From Succinatimonas sp. UBA6849 (GTDB lineage Bacteria; Pseudomonadota; Gammaproteobacteria; Enterobacterales; Succinivibrionaceae): a DNA stretch of 51,696 nt. Position 1 is the stretch's first letter. Every line of letters starts with the position of its first letter. Where the stretch lies: the NCBI GenBank assembly GCA_002449335.1, contig DKDL01000056.1, forward strand, positions 4,634 to 56,329, read 5' to 3'. A program made the position numbers and the translations under genes. Positions 1 to 8,835 of this stretch are shown one piece after another. A model generated the notes under the pieces. That model worked only from the letters and a program-made list of their open reading frames with translations. It was not told the origin of the DNA and did no database searches.

Positions 1-347
1 TTGATGAGTTCGGCGGCTTTGAAGGTATTGTTACAGTTCATGATGTGGTCGAAGAGATCACAGGTGAGATGCCTGAAAAGAGTGAAACTCCAGAGATTGT
101 ACGTTTTGGCAAAGATGGTAAGTCATTTAGAGTAGATGGTGATGCTATCTTACCTGATGTTGCAAGAATCACCGGTTTAGAATTGCCTCCATCAGAGCAT
201 TATCAGACTATTGCTGGTTACGTTTTAGACAGATTGCAGAGAGTTCCAAAGCAAGGCGAAACTTTAGAAGTTGGTGACTGGAAGATTGAAGTTTTCAGCG
301 CTGATGCAACTGCAATTAACGTCTTAAAACTCTATAGGATAAAGTAG
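1..347 (+). CDS. CorC/HlyC-type transporter-associated protein, C-terminal part (5' end outside window)
   Basis: The frame is open from base 3 to the stop at 345-347, so the gene starts upstream of the window. The first visible residues are the end of a CBS domain in the typical form DEFGGFEGIVT..DVVEEITGE. They are followed by a CorC_HlyC domain (about 80 residues, with the pattern ...FRVDGDAILPDV... and the ending ...GDWKIEVFSADATAINVLKLYRIK). In this family the C-terminal domain follows a CBS pair and is linked to Mg/Co ion efflux or membrane-transport regulation. A GTG at 45 is inside the conserved CBS end and is not a credible start. Whether this is soluble CorC or the C-terminus of a membrane-bound UPF0053 protein cannot be decided, because the N-terminus is missing. 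Confidence 0.8.
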   Translation, partial: DEFGGFEGIVTVHDVVEEITGEMPEKSETPEIVRFGKDGKSFRVDGDAILPDVARITGLELPPSEHYQTIAGYVLDRLQRVPKQGETLEVGDWKIEVFSADATAINVLKLYRIK

Positions 348-355
348 GAAAAAAC

Positions 356-384
356 TTGATTTTTATCCTTACTTTTGCTATAAA
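356..384 (+). promoter_or_regulatory. Sigma70 promoter of the hairpin RNA / rimP leader
   Basis: A -35 TTGATT at 356-361, a 17-base spacer and a -10 TATAAA at 379-384 lie just past the stop of the CorC-type gene. The expected start near 390-391 coincides with the first base of the first hairpin. This suggests a transcript made for its structure. Confidence 0.6.
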
Positions 385-389
385 TAAAG

Positions 390-519
390 GGCTTGAAGCT
401 AATAGAGTTTCAAGCCTGTTCAAGTGTGAGCTTGAACCTTCAGTAATAAACGAGTTTATTACTGATAGATATAGTGGAACTTCATAAAGAAAGGGACCCT
501 AGTTAGTGGTCCTTTTTTT
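390..519 (+). ncRNA. Structured leader or small RNA: three hairpins plus intrinsic terminator
   Basis: Four stem-loops stand in a row. H1: 390-397 with 409-416 (8 bp). H2: 418-424 with 431-437 (7 bp). H3: 441-450 with 455-464 (10 bp, loop CGAG). T: 494-498 with 508-512, followed by seven T. H1 and H2 share the same core (CTTGAA/TTCAAG), so the 5' arm of H1 can also pair with the 5' arm of H2, and the 3' arm of H1 with the 3' arm of H2. The unit lies in the place that metY (an initiator tRNA gene) holds before rimP in E. coli, but no tRNA can be folded here. It could be a free RNA of about 130 nt or an attenuated leader of the rimP-nusA-infB-rbfA operon. I do not recognise an Rfam family. Confidence 0.5.
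494..519 (+). terminator. Intrinsic terminator before rimP
   Basis: GGACC (494-498) pairs with GGTCC (508-512), followed by T513-T519. Extra A-T and G-T pairs extend the stem. It sits 30 bases before the rimP start, so rimP transcription must read through it or start after it. Confidence 0.75.
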
Positions 520-549
520 GTGTTTAAAATTAAATAAATTGAGGTACTA

Positions 550-1050
550 ATGGCAGGAACCATTGAAGAGAAAGTAGCAGAGCTAGTAACTCCTCTAGTG
601 GAGTCTATGGATCTTACTGTATGGGGTATCAGATTCCGTGGCGGTAACGATCATGCGATGTTGCAGGTGTTTGTTGATTCTGAGCAGGGTGTAAGCGCAG
701 ATAAGTGCGGAGAGTTAATGGATGTATTATCTCCAGCTTTAGATGCTGCTGATCTTATTGCTCCTAAATATACACTTGAGGTATCTTCACCTGGTCTTGA
801 CAGAATTTTGTTCACACTTGAGCAAGCTAAGGCTTATACAGGTAAAACTGTAAAAGCTGAACTTAGAATTCCTACTCAGGGCAGACATAAGCTTCAGGGT
901 ACTTTAGATGAAGTATCTGATGATGGCATGCTGAAGATTAACGATAAGATCTCAGGTCTTATCGAAGTTGCATTCTCAAATGTATCTACAGCACGTGTTG
1001 TCCCAGAGTTTCCAACCAACAACAAAAAAGCTCCTAAAAGCGGATCATAG
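550..1050 (+). CDS. rimP: Ribosome maturation factor RimP
   Basis: 166 aa, slightly longer than the usual 150. RimP binds the 30S subunit during assembly and is needed for a normal S12/pseudoknot region. The family pattern is visible: N-terminal domain with DLTVWGIRF and LQVFVDSEQGVSADKCGELM..LSPALD, the conserved LEVSSPGLDRIL block near residues 78-89, and the C-terminal SH3-like domain. The tail (KKAPKSGS) is low complexity. GAGG at 541-544 is correctly spaced from the ATG. It is the first gene of the rimP-nusA-infB-rbfA operon, 18 bases before nusA. Confidence 0.95.
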   Translation: MAGTIEEKVAELVTPLVESMDLTVWGIRFRGGNDHAMLQVFVDSEQGVSADKCGELMDVLSPALDAADLIAPKYTLEVSSPGLDRILFTLEQAKAYTGKTVKAELRIPTQGRHKLQGTLDEVSDDGMLKINDKISGLIEVAFSNVSTARVVPEFPTNNKKAPKSGS

Positions 1051-1068
1051 AGAGGTCTTAAATTAAAA

Positions 1069-2556
1069 ATGGGTAAAGAGATCATTGCCATCGCAGAGGC
1101 ACTATCAAACGAGCGTGCTATTCCTAGAGATAAGATTTTTGAAGCTTTAGAGACTGCATTAGCAACTGCAACCAAGAAAAAGTATCCTGTTGATATCTTA
1201 GTTCGTGTTGTAATTGACAAGAAAGACGGCTCATATGACACCTTCCGCCGTTGGGAAGTTGTTGATACTGACGGCCCACTAGAGAAGCCTGCTCAGGAAA
1301 TTTCACTTGCAGCAGCTGCAGTTGACCACCCAGGTATTAAAGCTGGCGATATCGTTGAAGAGCAGATCCCATCTGTTGACTTTGACCGTATCACAATTCA
1401 GACAGCAAAGCAGGTTCTATCTCAGAAAGTTAAAGATGCTGAGCGCGAGCAGGTTGTAGCAGAGCAGCGTGACAGAATCGGACATGTTGTTAACGCAACT
1501 GTTAAAAAGCAGACTCATGACATCATGGTTTTAGATTTGGGCAACAATGCTGAAGCTGTTCTAAAGCGTGAGCAGATTATTCCTCATGAGACCTATGGTC
1601 GTGGTGACAGAGTTAAGGTTTTATTACAGGACATCCGTACAGAGCCAAATCGTGGTCCACAGATCATCTGCTCAAGAACTTCACCTGATTTCTTAAAAGA
1701 GTTATTCAGAATCGAAGTACCTGAGATTGGTGAAGACGTAATCGAAATCATGGGTGTAGCTCGTGATCCAGGTTCACGTGCAAAGATCGCTGTAAGATCA
1801 AAGGACAGAAGAATCGATCCTCGTGGCGCATGTATCGGTATGCGTGGTGCTCGTGTAATGGCTGTATCTAACGAGCTGTCAGGTGAAAAGATTGACGTTG
1901 TTTTATACGATGAGAACTTAGCTCAGTACGTAACCAATGCTATGGAACCTGCTGAAGTATCACGTATCATCATCAACGAAGATGACCACACTATTTTAAT
2001 TGCTGTAGCTGAAGAGAACTTAGCTTTAGCAATCGGTAGAAACGGTCAGAACGTACGTTTAGCTTCACAGCTTATCGGTTGGGAACTGAAGGTTATGACT
2101 GAAAAGGAACTTGAGTCTAACATTCAGCAGGAAGTAGGTAAGGTAGTAAAGCTATTTGAAGATTCTTTAAATGTTGATGAAGAGTTCGCAACTGCTCTGT
2201 CAGATGCTGGCTTCACCACCTTAGAAGAAGTTGCATACGTTGAACCAGATGAGCTTTTAGCTATCGACGGTATGGATGAGGAAACAGCATCTCAGTTACA
2301 GGAAGTAGCAAGAAAGGCTGTTGAGAGCAAAGAGAACGCAGAAACTGCTGAAGCTATCGCTCAGCTGTCATCATTAGAAGGTATCGATAAAGAGTTAGCT
2401 GCTAAGTTAGTAGCTCACGGTATCAAGTCAGGTGAAGATCTTGCTGATCAGGCTACCGATGATTTAACCGATATCGAAGGCCTAGATGAGAAGAAAGCTG
2501 GTGAAATCATTATGGCAGCTCGTAATGAGTACTGGTTCAAAGAAGAAAACAAATAA
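1069..2556 (+). CDS. nusA: Transcription termination/antitermination factor NusA
   Basis: 495 aa, the E. coli length. NusA binds RNA polymerase and RNA, and promotes pausing, Rho-independent termination or antitermination. Domains in order: N-terminal RNAP-binding domain (about 1-125, starting MGKEIIAIAEALSNE), S1 (about 135-200), KH1 and KH2 (about 230-345; RGACIGMRGARV and IGRNGQNVRLASQL are the KH signatures), then two acidic helix-hairpin repeats (about 365-420 and 440-490) that in gammaproteobacteria contact the RNAP alpha subunit. All glutamine codons are CAG, the host habit. NusA is known to repress its own operon in E. coli, which makes the terminator-bearing leader at 390-519 relevant. 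Confidence 0.97.
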   Translation: MGKEIIAIAEALSNERAIPRDKIFEALETALATATKKKYPVDILVRVVIDKKDGSYDTFRRWEVVDTDGPLEKPAQEISLAAAAVDHPGIKAGDIVEEQIPSVDFDRITIQTAKQVLSQKVKDAEREQVVAEQRDRIGHVVNATVKKQTHDIMVLDLGNNAEAVLKREQIIPHETYGRGDRVKVLLQDIRTEPNRGPQIICSRTSPDFLKELFRIEVPEIGEDVIEIMGVARDPGSRAKIAVRSKDRRIDPRGACIGMRGARVMAVSNELSGEKIDVVLYDENLAQYVTNAMEPAEVSRIIINEDDHTILIAVAEENLALAIGRNGQNVRLASQLIGWELKVMTEKELESNIQQEVGKVVKLFEDSLNVDEEFATALSDAGFTTLEEVAYVEPDELLAIDGMDEETASQLQEVARKAVESKENAETAEAIAQLSSLEGIDKELAAKLVAHGIKSGEDLADQATDDLTDIEGLDEKKAGEIIMAARNEYWFKEENK

Positions 2557-2571
2557 TACAGGAAGACTTGA

Positions 2572-5100
2572 ATGATGAATGAAGAAAATCAGGGCAATGC
2601 ACCAAAGCGTATGTCTTTAAAGAAGAAGTCTTCTGGCACCATGACTCTGCAGAATGCAGGCGGTGCTAAGAAAGTTCAGGTTGAAGTTCGTAAAAAGAAA
2701 TTTAACTTCGACCCTAAAGAGCGTAAGGCTCAGTTAGAGCAGGAAGCTATTGCAAAGCAAAAGGCTGAAGAAGAGGCAAGAAAAGCTGAAGAGGCTCGTA
2801 AGGCTGAAGAAGCTAAAAAAGCCGAAGAAGCTCGCAAGGCTGCAGCTGCAAAAGCTGAGGCTGATAAGAAGGCTAAGGAAGCAGCTAAAGCTGCAGCTGT
2901 TAAGGCTCAGCCAAAACCTGCTGTAGCTCCTCATAAAGAGAAACATGAGGATAAGGCAACTGAAGAGTTACGCCGTGCTCAAGAAGAGCAGCAGAAGCGT
3001 AAGTCTGAAGAAGAGTCAAAGAGACTTGCTGAGCAGGCTAGAAAGTTAGCTGAGGAAAACGAAGCTCGTTGGGCAGCTGAAGAAGAAGCACGTTCTCACG
3101 AAAACGACGATGATGATGCTAATACTTCACAGTATGTTCGTGAAGCTGAGGCTCGTCAGGAGCGTGAGGCAGAGAACAGAGGCCGTCACCGTGACAGAAA
3201 TGGTGACAGACGTTCTTCAAAGCGCTTTGAAGAGAATGAGCAGAATTCAAACAACCGTCGTCAGAAAGGCGGTAAAGGTGGTAAGGGCGTAAAGGGTGCT
3301 GCAAAATTAAATCAGCAGCAACACGGCTTTAACCGTCCTGCTGTTCCTGTAAACCGCGATGTTGAGATCGGTGAGACCATCACTGTAGCTGAATTAGCTG
3401 CTAAGATGGCTGTTAAGGCAACTGAAGTTATCAAGACCTTAATGAAATTAGGTGAGATGGTAACTATCAACCAGGTTCTAGATCAGGCAACAGCTCAGTT
3501 AGTTGCTGAGGAAATGGGGCACAAGGTAATTCTGCGTAAAGAGAATGAGCTTGAGGACGAGTTATTAAACGGCAACAAGAATTCAAAAGCTGAGGCAACT
3601 CCTCGTGCTCCTGTAGTTACCATCATGGGTCACGTTGACCATGGTAAGACCTCTTTACTTGACTACATCAGAAAGTCAAAGGTTGCAGTAGGTGAAGCTG
3701 GTGGTATTACACAGCGTATCGGTGCTTATCACGTACAGACACGTAATGATGGTATTACCTTCCTAGATACCCCAGGCCACGCAGCATTTACTGCAATGCG
3801 TGCTCGTGGTGCTCAGTGTACTGATATCGTAGTTTTGGTTGTAGCAGCAGATGACGGTGTAATGCCTCAGACCTTAGAAGCTATTCAGCATGCTCAGGCA
3901 GCTAAAGTTCCTATGATTGTTGCTATCAACAAGATGGATAAGCCAGGTGCTGATCCTCAGCGTGTTATCAACGAGTTAATGCAGCACGGTGTTATTCCTG
4001 AGGCAATGGGCGGTGAAAACCAGTTCGTTGAAGTTTCAGCTAAGACCGGTATGGGCGTTGATGATCTGTTAGAGGCTATTACTCTACAGGCTGAAGTTTT
4101 AGAGTTAAAGGCTGTTCATGACGGTATGGCTGAAGGTGTAACCATTGAGTCTCGCCTTGATAAAGGTCGTGGTCCTGTAGCAACCGTTCTTGTACGTTCT
4201 GGTACCTTAAAGAAGGGTGATATCATCCTTTGCGGTCTGCAGTACGGTCGTGTACGTTCAATGAGAAACGAAAACGGTAAGGAAGTAACCGAGGCCGGTC
4301 CTTCAATTCCTGTTGAGGTATTCGGTCTGTCAGGTGTTCCTGCAGCAGGTGACGAGGTTACCGTTGTAGCTGATGAAAGAAAGGCACGTGAAGTTGCTTT
4401 ATTCCGTCAGGGCAAATACCGTGAATTAAAGATTGCAAAACAGAAGAGTGCACAGTTAGCTTCTATGTTCAAGGAGAGCAATGCTTCAGAGTTGAAGGTT
4501 GTTCTAAAGGCTGATACTCAGGGTTCTGTTGAAGCTATTTCTGATGCTCTGTTGAAGCTTGGTAACGATGAAGTTCAGGTTAAGATCATCGGTTCTGGTG
4601 TTGGTGGTATTACCGCTAACGACGCTACCTTGGCAGCTGCTGATGGTGCTGTTGTAATCGGCTTTAACGTTCGTGCTGATGGTCCTGCTCGTCAGGTAAT
4701 CGACTCAGAGTCAGTTGACTTACACTACTACAGTGTTATTTACGACTTGATTGATGATGTGAAGAAGGCAATGTCTGGTCTGCTCAAGAAAGAGATCAGA
4801 GAAAACTTCATCGGCTATGCTGAAGTTCGTGAAATCTTCCGTCATCCTAAGTATGGTGCAATCGCAGGCTGTATGGTTGTTGAAGGCGTCGTAAAGCGTT
4901 CAGCTCCTATCCGTGTGCTGCGTGACAATACCGTTATCTTCGAAGGTGAGCTTGATTCATTACGTCGTTTCAAGGATGACGTATCTGAGGTTAAGCAGAA
5001 CAACGAGTGCGGTATCTGTGTTAAGAACTACCAGGATGTTCGTGTAGGCGACCGTATTGAGTGCTTCGAGAAGGTTGAAGTTGCACGTACTCTTGATTAA
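2572..5100 (+). CDS. infB: Translation initiation factor IF-2
   Basis: 842 aa. IF-2 is the GTPase that delivers initiator tRNA to the 30S subunit and promotes 50S joining. It has an IF2_N-like start (RMSLKKKSSGTM), a long charged linker of A/E/K repeats (about residues 50-210), a second IF2_N domain (about 262-315), then the G domain with P-loop GHVDHGKT at 353-360, DTPGH, and NKMD. The C-terminal IF-2 domains bind fMet-tRNA. AGGAAG at 2560-2565 supports the ATG at 2572; the next ATG at 2575 is equally possible. It starts 15 bases after nusA. Internal starts making shorter IF-2 forms, known in E. coli, cannot be judged here. Confidence 0.97.
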   Translation: MMNEENQGNAPKRMSLKKKSSGTMTLQNAGGAKKVQVEVRKKKFNFDPKERKAQLEQEAIAKQKAEEEARKAEEARKAEEAKKAEEARKAAAAKAEADKKAKEAAKAAAVKAQPKPAVAPHKEKHEDKATEELRRAQEEQQKRKSEEESKRLAEQARKLAEENEARWAAEEEARSHENDDDDANTSQYVREAEARQEREAENRGRHRDRNGDRRSSKRFEENEQNSNNRRQKGGKGGKGVKGAAKLNQQQHGFNRPAVPVNRDVEIGETITVAELAAKMAVKATEVIKTLMKLGEMVTINQVLDQATAQLVAEEMGHKVILRKENELEDELLNGNKNSKAEATPRAPVVTIMGHVDHGKTSLLDYIRKSKVAVGEAGGITQRIGAYHVQTRNDGITFLDTPGHAAFTAMRARGAQCTDIVVLVVAADDGVMPQTLEAIQHAQAAKVPMIVAINKMDKPGADPQRVINELMQHGVIPEAMGGENQFVEVSAKTGMGVDDLLEAITLQAEVLELKAVHDGMAEGVTIESRLDKGRGPVATVLVRSGTLKKGDIILCGLQYGRVRSMRNENGKEVTEAGPSIPVEVFGLSGVPAAGDEVTVVADERKAREVALFRQGKYRELKIAKQKSAQLASMFKESNASELKVVLKADTQGSVEAISDALLKLGNDEVQVKIIGSGVGGITANDATLAAADGAVVIGFNVRADGPARQVIDSESVDLHYYSVIYDLIDDVKKAMSGLLKKEIRENFIGYAEVREIFRHPKYGAIAGCMVVEGVVKRSAPIRVLRDNTVIFEGELDSLRRFKDDVSEVKQNNECGICVKNYQDVRVGDRIECFEKVEVARTLD

Positions 5101-5108
5101 AGGAAATT

Positions 5109-5465
5109 ATGCCAAGAAGTTACGGTAGAAATGAAAGAGTTGCAGCAGCTGTAAGACGTGAGCTTGCAGATGTGCTGCAAAATGAGCTTCATGATCCTCG
5201 TGTGAAGAATGCAACTATTACTGAAGTTGATGTTTCACCTGATCTTAGAAATGCTCGTGTTTACATTTCTTTTTTAACAGATAAAAAAGAAGAAATTGAT
5301 GCTGCTATGAAAGGCTTAAAGAGCGCAAAAGGCTTTTTACGTTCACAGTTAGCTTCAAGACTAAACTTGCGTTATATGCCTGATCTAGATCTGCGCTATG
5401 ATTCATTGCTCACTGAGTCAATGAAACTTGACGCTCTGATTGCTAAAGGCTTAAACAAGAAATAG
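5109..5465 (+). CDS. rbfA: Ribosome-binding factor A
   Basis: 118 aa. RbfA is a cold-responsive 30S assembly factor with a KH-like fold acting on the 5' helix of 16S rRNA. Signature blocks: RVAAAVRRELADVLQNELHDPRV, ITEVDVSPDLRNARVYIS, LKSAKGFLRSQLASRLNLRYMPDL. It starts 8 bases after infB with AAGGA. In E. coli the operon continues with truB, rpsO and pnp. Here a terminator follows at once, so this is the last gene. Confidence 0.96.
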   Translation: MPRSYGRNERVAAAVRRELADVLQNELHDPRVKNATITEVDVSPDLRNARVYISFLTDKKEEIDAAMKGLKSAKGFLRSQLASRLNLRYMPDLDLRYDSLLTESMKLDALIAKGLNKK

Positions 5466-5485
5466 TCTGTAAGCACTTACAAAAG

Positions 5486-5517
5486 TACCTCGAATCGCAA
5501 GGTTCGGGGTATTTTTA
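5486..5517 (+). terminator. Terminator of the rimP-rbfA operon
   Basis: Nine-base-pair stem (5486-5494 with 5503-5511, one G-U pair), 8-base loop, then TTTTTATTT. It lies 20 bases after the rbfA stop. Confidence 0.85.
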
Positions 5518-5640
5518 TTTATAGCGATTAAAAACAGCATCTAACGAAAATTAGGAGCAGCATGACAAGTCCGGCAAAATTCCCATGTTGTGTCAAACTT
5601 TGATCGTTTATACAGCTTTTTATCTGTAAGTTATGTAACT

Positions 5641-5669
5641 TTGAAAAAGACGCAAGCAGAATGTACAAT
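5641..5669 (+). promoter_or_regulatory. Sigma70 promoter of nadK-recN
   Basis: TTGAAA at 5641-5646, 17-base spacer, TACAAT at 5664-5669. A start near 5676 leaves a leader of about 28 bases. No CTG-N10-CAG LexA box is visible, although recN is SOS-controlled in many relatives. Confidence 0.6.
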
Positions 5670-5703
5670 AGAGGCTTGAATAATATAATTTTAGGAGAGA
5701 GCC

Positions 5704-6621
5704 GTGGTAGCTTCAATGGTACAGCAAAAGCCAATTAAATCAGCTGTAATTGTATCTAAAGTATATAAGCGTCCTGTGTCTGGAGCTATCAGAGATATTG
5801 CCTCAAAATTAACCAAATTAGGTGTAAAAGTATATCTTGAGGCTAATACATCTGTAGGCTTTAACATTCCTGAAATTGAAAGTATTACCCGTCGTCAGAT
5901 GCGTGATCTTGACCTTATCATCGTGGTAGGTGGTGATGGCTCAGTATTAGGAGCTGCCAGAACCTTAGTAGATTTAAAGGTACCAGTACTAGGTATTAAC
6001 CGCGGACACTTAGGTTTACTTACCGATGTTAATCCTGACAATCTTGATGAGAGCTTACAAAAGGTTGTAAAAGGCTACTATACCTTAGAAGACAGAACCA
6101 TGATCGATGTACGTGTGTCTCGTGATTCTGATGATGGTGTAGGCGAGTTAATCGGTCAGTCATTAGCTACTAACGAAACCGTTATTCACTCAGGCACCAT
6201 GGCTCATATGATGGTGTTTAGAGTAACTATTGATGGTACCTATATGTACACCCTGCGTGGTGACGGTATTATCGTCAATACTCCTACAGGATCAACTGCA
6301 TATTCATTATCAGCAGGTGGTCCTATTATTGAACCAAATCTTGATGTCCTGTCATTAGTGCCAATGTTCCCACAGTCACTAAACTGCTCACCAATTATCA
6401 TTCCTGGAAAATCTGAGGTTAGAATCGATTTTGAATGTCCTGATGATATGGCTGAGTTAATTGCAATTAACTGTGACGGTCAGGTAACAATGAGAGCTGA
6501 TACTAAAAGCTCAGTACTTATAAGACAGCATCACATACCTTTGACACTAATCCACCCTCAAGGTTATGACTATTACAGCCTGTTGCGTCAGAAATTAGGC
6601 TGGGCTCAAAGTCTTGTTTAG
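5704..6621 (+). CDS. nadK: NAD kinase
   Basis: 305 aa. Phosphorylates NAD to NADP using ATP or polyphosphate; cytosolic. The family motifs are present: GGDGSVLGAAR with GGDG at residues 76-79, the GHLGLL block, NETVIH, and the NTPTGSTAYSLSAGGPI loop. The start is GTG at 5704: AGGAG at 5693-5697 lies 6 bases before it, whereas the first ATG (5716) would be 18 bases away. recN follows after 26 bases, the usual gammaproteobacterial order. Confidence 0.96.
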   Translation: MVASMVQQKPIKSAVIVSKVYKRPVSGAIRDIASKLTKLGVKVYLEANTSVGFNIPEIESITRRQMRDLDLIIVVGGDGSVLGAARTLVDLKVPVLGINRGHLGLLTDVNPDNLDESLQKVVKGYYTLEDRTMIDVRVSRDSDDGVGELIGQSLATNETVIHSGTMAHMMVFRVTIDGTYMYTLRGDGIIVNTPTGSTAYSLSAGGPIIEPNLDVLSLVPMFPQSLNCSPIIIPGKSEVRIDFECPDDMAELIAINCDGQVTMRADTKSSVLIRQHHIPLTLIHPQGYDYYSLLRQKLGWAQSLV

Positions 6622-6647
6622 GGCTCAAAGCTTAGTTTGGAGTAGTT

Positions 6648-8324
6648 ATGCTTGAACAGTTAATCGTAAAAGACTTTGCTTTAAGTGATAGAAATACCTT
6701 AGATTTTAGTAGTGGCATGACCTGTATTACAGGTGAGACCGGTGCCGGTAAATCTTTAACCGTTGATGCTTTATCAATGCTCTTAGGCGCAAGAGCAGAT
6801 GCTATGTGCGTAAGAACAGGCTGTGCTAAAGCTGAACTTGATGCTGTGTTTTCGATTGAGAACAATCAGGCAGTTATCGATTTTCTAAACGAGCGCGAGC
6901 TTACAACAGAGGATAACACTCTAATGCTCCGCCGTGTCATCAGCTCAGATGGTAAGTCAAAGTCTTATATTAACGGCTCTCCATGTACTTTAGCTTTACT
7001 AAAAGAGCTAGGCTCTTACATTGTGGCTATTCATGGACAGCATGCAAGCATTAAGCTTATTGATAAGAACAATCAGTTATCCTTAGTAGACAGCTTTGGC
7101 AGATTAAAAGACAAAGTTGAAGCTGTAAAAGTAGCTTTTGAAAAATACAATAAAAACCGTCAGCATTTACAGGAATTAGCTGACGAGCAGTTAGCTGGTG
7201 CTCAGACCTATAAGACCTTACGTTATGAACTGGATTTATTAAACAAGCTTGATCTGCACGAAGGTGACTATGAGCAGATAAGCTCTGATTATGATGCTCT
7301 GCAGCATCAGTCACAGGCATCAGATGCTGTAGCCCTAGCTCAGGGTGTATTAGAGAACGAAGAGCACAACATCATCGATATTATCTCAGCTAGAATTACC
7401 GATTTATCAAAAGTTGCTGTCTTTGCTAAAGACAGTATCGATCCTATTGTTGCCGATCTTACAACTGCTTGTGAGCATTTGGATTTTGCTCGTGAAAAGT
7501 TAGATGCGCTAACTTTAAAGGCAAATCCTGCTTTAGTTGAAGAGTTATCTGACAAACTCTCAAAATGTCATGAATTAGCTCGTCGCTTTGAGATCAAACC
7601 AAACGAGCTTTATAAGATTAAAGACAAATTAGAAAAAGATTTAGAGCATTTTTTATCTTTAAAAGAGCAGATTGCATCTTTAACCGCTAATGTCAAAAAG
7701 TTAAGAGATGCCTATGAGACTGAAGCTAAAGAGCTGTCAGACTTAAGAGCAAAGGCAGCTTTAAAGATGTCAAAAGATGTTACAGAAAAGATTAAAACTT
7801 TAGCAATGCCTGATGGAGTCTTTGAAGTTAAAGTAACTCGAGATGAAACTATAAGACCTAGAGCTACGGGACGAGACAATGCTGAATTTCTGTTCTCAGC
7901 AAACCTAGGTGAAGCCCCTAAAGAATTAGGTGCTGTAGCTTCAGGTGGTGAGTTATCACGTCTAGCTTTAGCAATTGAGGTTTTAACCTCACGCAAAGGT
8001 TCAACACAGACTCTTATCTTTGATGAGGTCGATACTGGTATTTCAGGTCGTACCGCATCAGCTGTAGGTGAGCTGTTACACCTTTTAGGTCAGGATGTGC
8101 AGGTAATTACTGTAACTCATTTACCTCAGGTTGCAGCAGCTGCTGATCATCAGTTCTTAGTGACAAAATCACAGCAGGGTCAAAACGTAGTTTCAGTGGT
8201 AACTGAGCTTGATACTGATGGCCGCATCGAAGAGATCTCCCGTATGATGGGCGGTAATGTCGTAACTGAAGCTACTCGTCAGAGTGCTTTAGCCCTTTTA
8301 AAACAAGCTTTGGCAAAGCCTTAG
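6648..8324 (+). CDS. recN: DNA repair protein RecN
   Basis: 558 aa, normal length. An SMC-like ATPase acting early in double-strand break repair. Walker A GETGAGKS at residues 29-36, an ABC signature SGGE at 432-435 and Walker B with D459-E460 in FDEVDTGISG lie at the two ends, separated by a long coiled coil (about 150-380), the SMC layout. It is read from the nadK promoter. No LexA operator is seen before nadK or in the 26-base gap, so damage control, if present, uses something else. Confidence 0.96.
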   Translation: MLEQLIVKDFALSDRNTLDFSSGMTCITGETGAGKSLTVDALSMLLGARADAMCVRTGCAKAELDAVFSIENNQAVIDFLNERELTTEDNTLMLRRVISSDGKSKSYINGSPCTLALLKELGSYIVAIHGQHASIKLIDKNNQLSLVDSFGRLKDKVEAVKVAFEKYNKNRQHLQELADEQLAGAQTYKTLRYELDLLNKLDLHEGDYEQISSDYDALQHQSQASDAVALAQGVLENEEHNIIDIISARITDLSKVAVFAKDSIDPIVADLTTACEHLDFAREKLDALTLKANPALVEELSDKLSKCHELARRFEIKPNELYKIKDKLEKDLEHFLSLKEQIASLTANVKKLRDAYETEAKELSDLRAKAALKMSKDVTEKIKTLAMPDGVFEVKVTRDETIRPRATGRDNAEFLFSANLGEAPKELGAVASGGELSRLALAIEVLTSRKGSTQTLIFDEVDTGISGRTASAVGELLHLLGQDVQVITVTHLPQVAAAADHQFLVTKSQQGQNVVSVVTELDTDGRIEEISRMMGGNVVTEATRQSALALLKQALAKP

Positions 8325-8337
8325 TCAGGTAGTTTTC

Positions 8338-8835
8338 GTGAATAACAACAATACCGTCTTTGTAAAAGGAAATCTTAAGGTTCATATCCGTTGGGCTAAT
8401 GTAACTGATGCTAGCAACATCGCACGCCTTGAGCTTAATGCCTCTCATTATGAGAATCGTGCTGAACCTTTTACCTTTACCCATCCTCAATTTACTGCAC
8501 TGTGGGAGAACCGTCTTTCTGATGAAAATTATCGGACAGTGCTTGCTTGTGGTGCAAAAAATCTCTATGGCTTCTTAACTTTTAAAAATGAAATAGAGTC
8601 AGGTAAAATTCTCGCACTGTATATCGATCCGCTTTATATGCGACTTGGAATAGGTAAACTCTTACTTCAGACAGCAGAACAGATGGTTAGAATGAAGGGC
8701 GGATCATCAATCGAAGTTGATGTGGAAGTGCTCAATAAAGGGGCAATCAGCTTCTATACCTCGTTACAATTTGCAAAAGTAAGTGTAAAATTAGACCACT
8801 TAATTGTTATGCGAAAGGAGTTTTATAATGCTTAA
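8338..8835 (+). CDS. GNAT-family N-acetyltransferase
   Basis: 165 aa, single GNAT fold. The acetyl-CoA motif A is ILALYIDPLYMRLGIGKLLLQTAEQ (Q/R-x-x-G-x-G replaced by MRLGIG, about residues 100-110), followed by EVDVEVLNKGAISFYTSLQF, the typical motif B with the tyrosine. The start is GTG at 8338 with AGGTAG just before it. Its last 8 bases overlap dapB, so the two are translationally coupled. The substrate cannot be told from the sequence. Coupling to dapB hints at a small-molecule or amine substrate but does not prove it. Confidence 0.8.
   Translation: MNNNNTVFVKGNLKVHIRWANVTDASNIARLELNASHYENRAEPFTFTHPQFTALWENRLSDENYRTVLACGAKNLYGFLTFKNEIESGKILALYIDPLYMRLGIGKLLLQTAEQMVRMKGGSSIEVDVEVLNKGAISFYTSLQFAKVSVKLDHLIVMRKEFYNA

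Noticed and set aside
2760..2850. Repeated GCTGAAGAAGC-like units resembling a DNA repeat
   Set aside because: They encode the A/E/K-rich linker of IF-2, a normal low-complexity region.
2734..3304. Antisense open frames across infB, and similar ones in nusA, recN and gltB
   Set aside because: Compositional shadows of highly biased coding sequence, without ribosome sites or protein-like composition.
5562..5603. 13-codon open frame (MTSPAKFPCCVKL) after AGGAG, upstream of nadK
   Set aside because: The spacing to the ribosome site is only 4 bases, and the nadK promoter lies downstream of it, so it cannot be a leader of that transcript. Nothing else supports it.
5570..5680. LexA box for nadK-recN
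   Set aside because: Palindromes here have CAG...CTG orientation, opposite to the LexA consensus CTG-N10-CAG.
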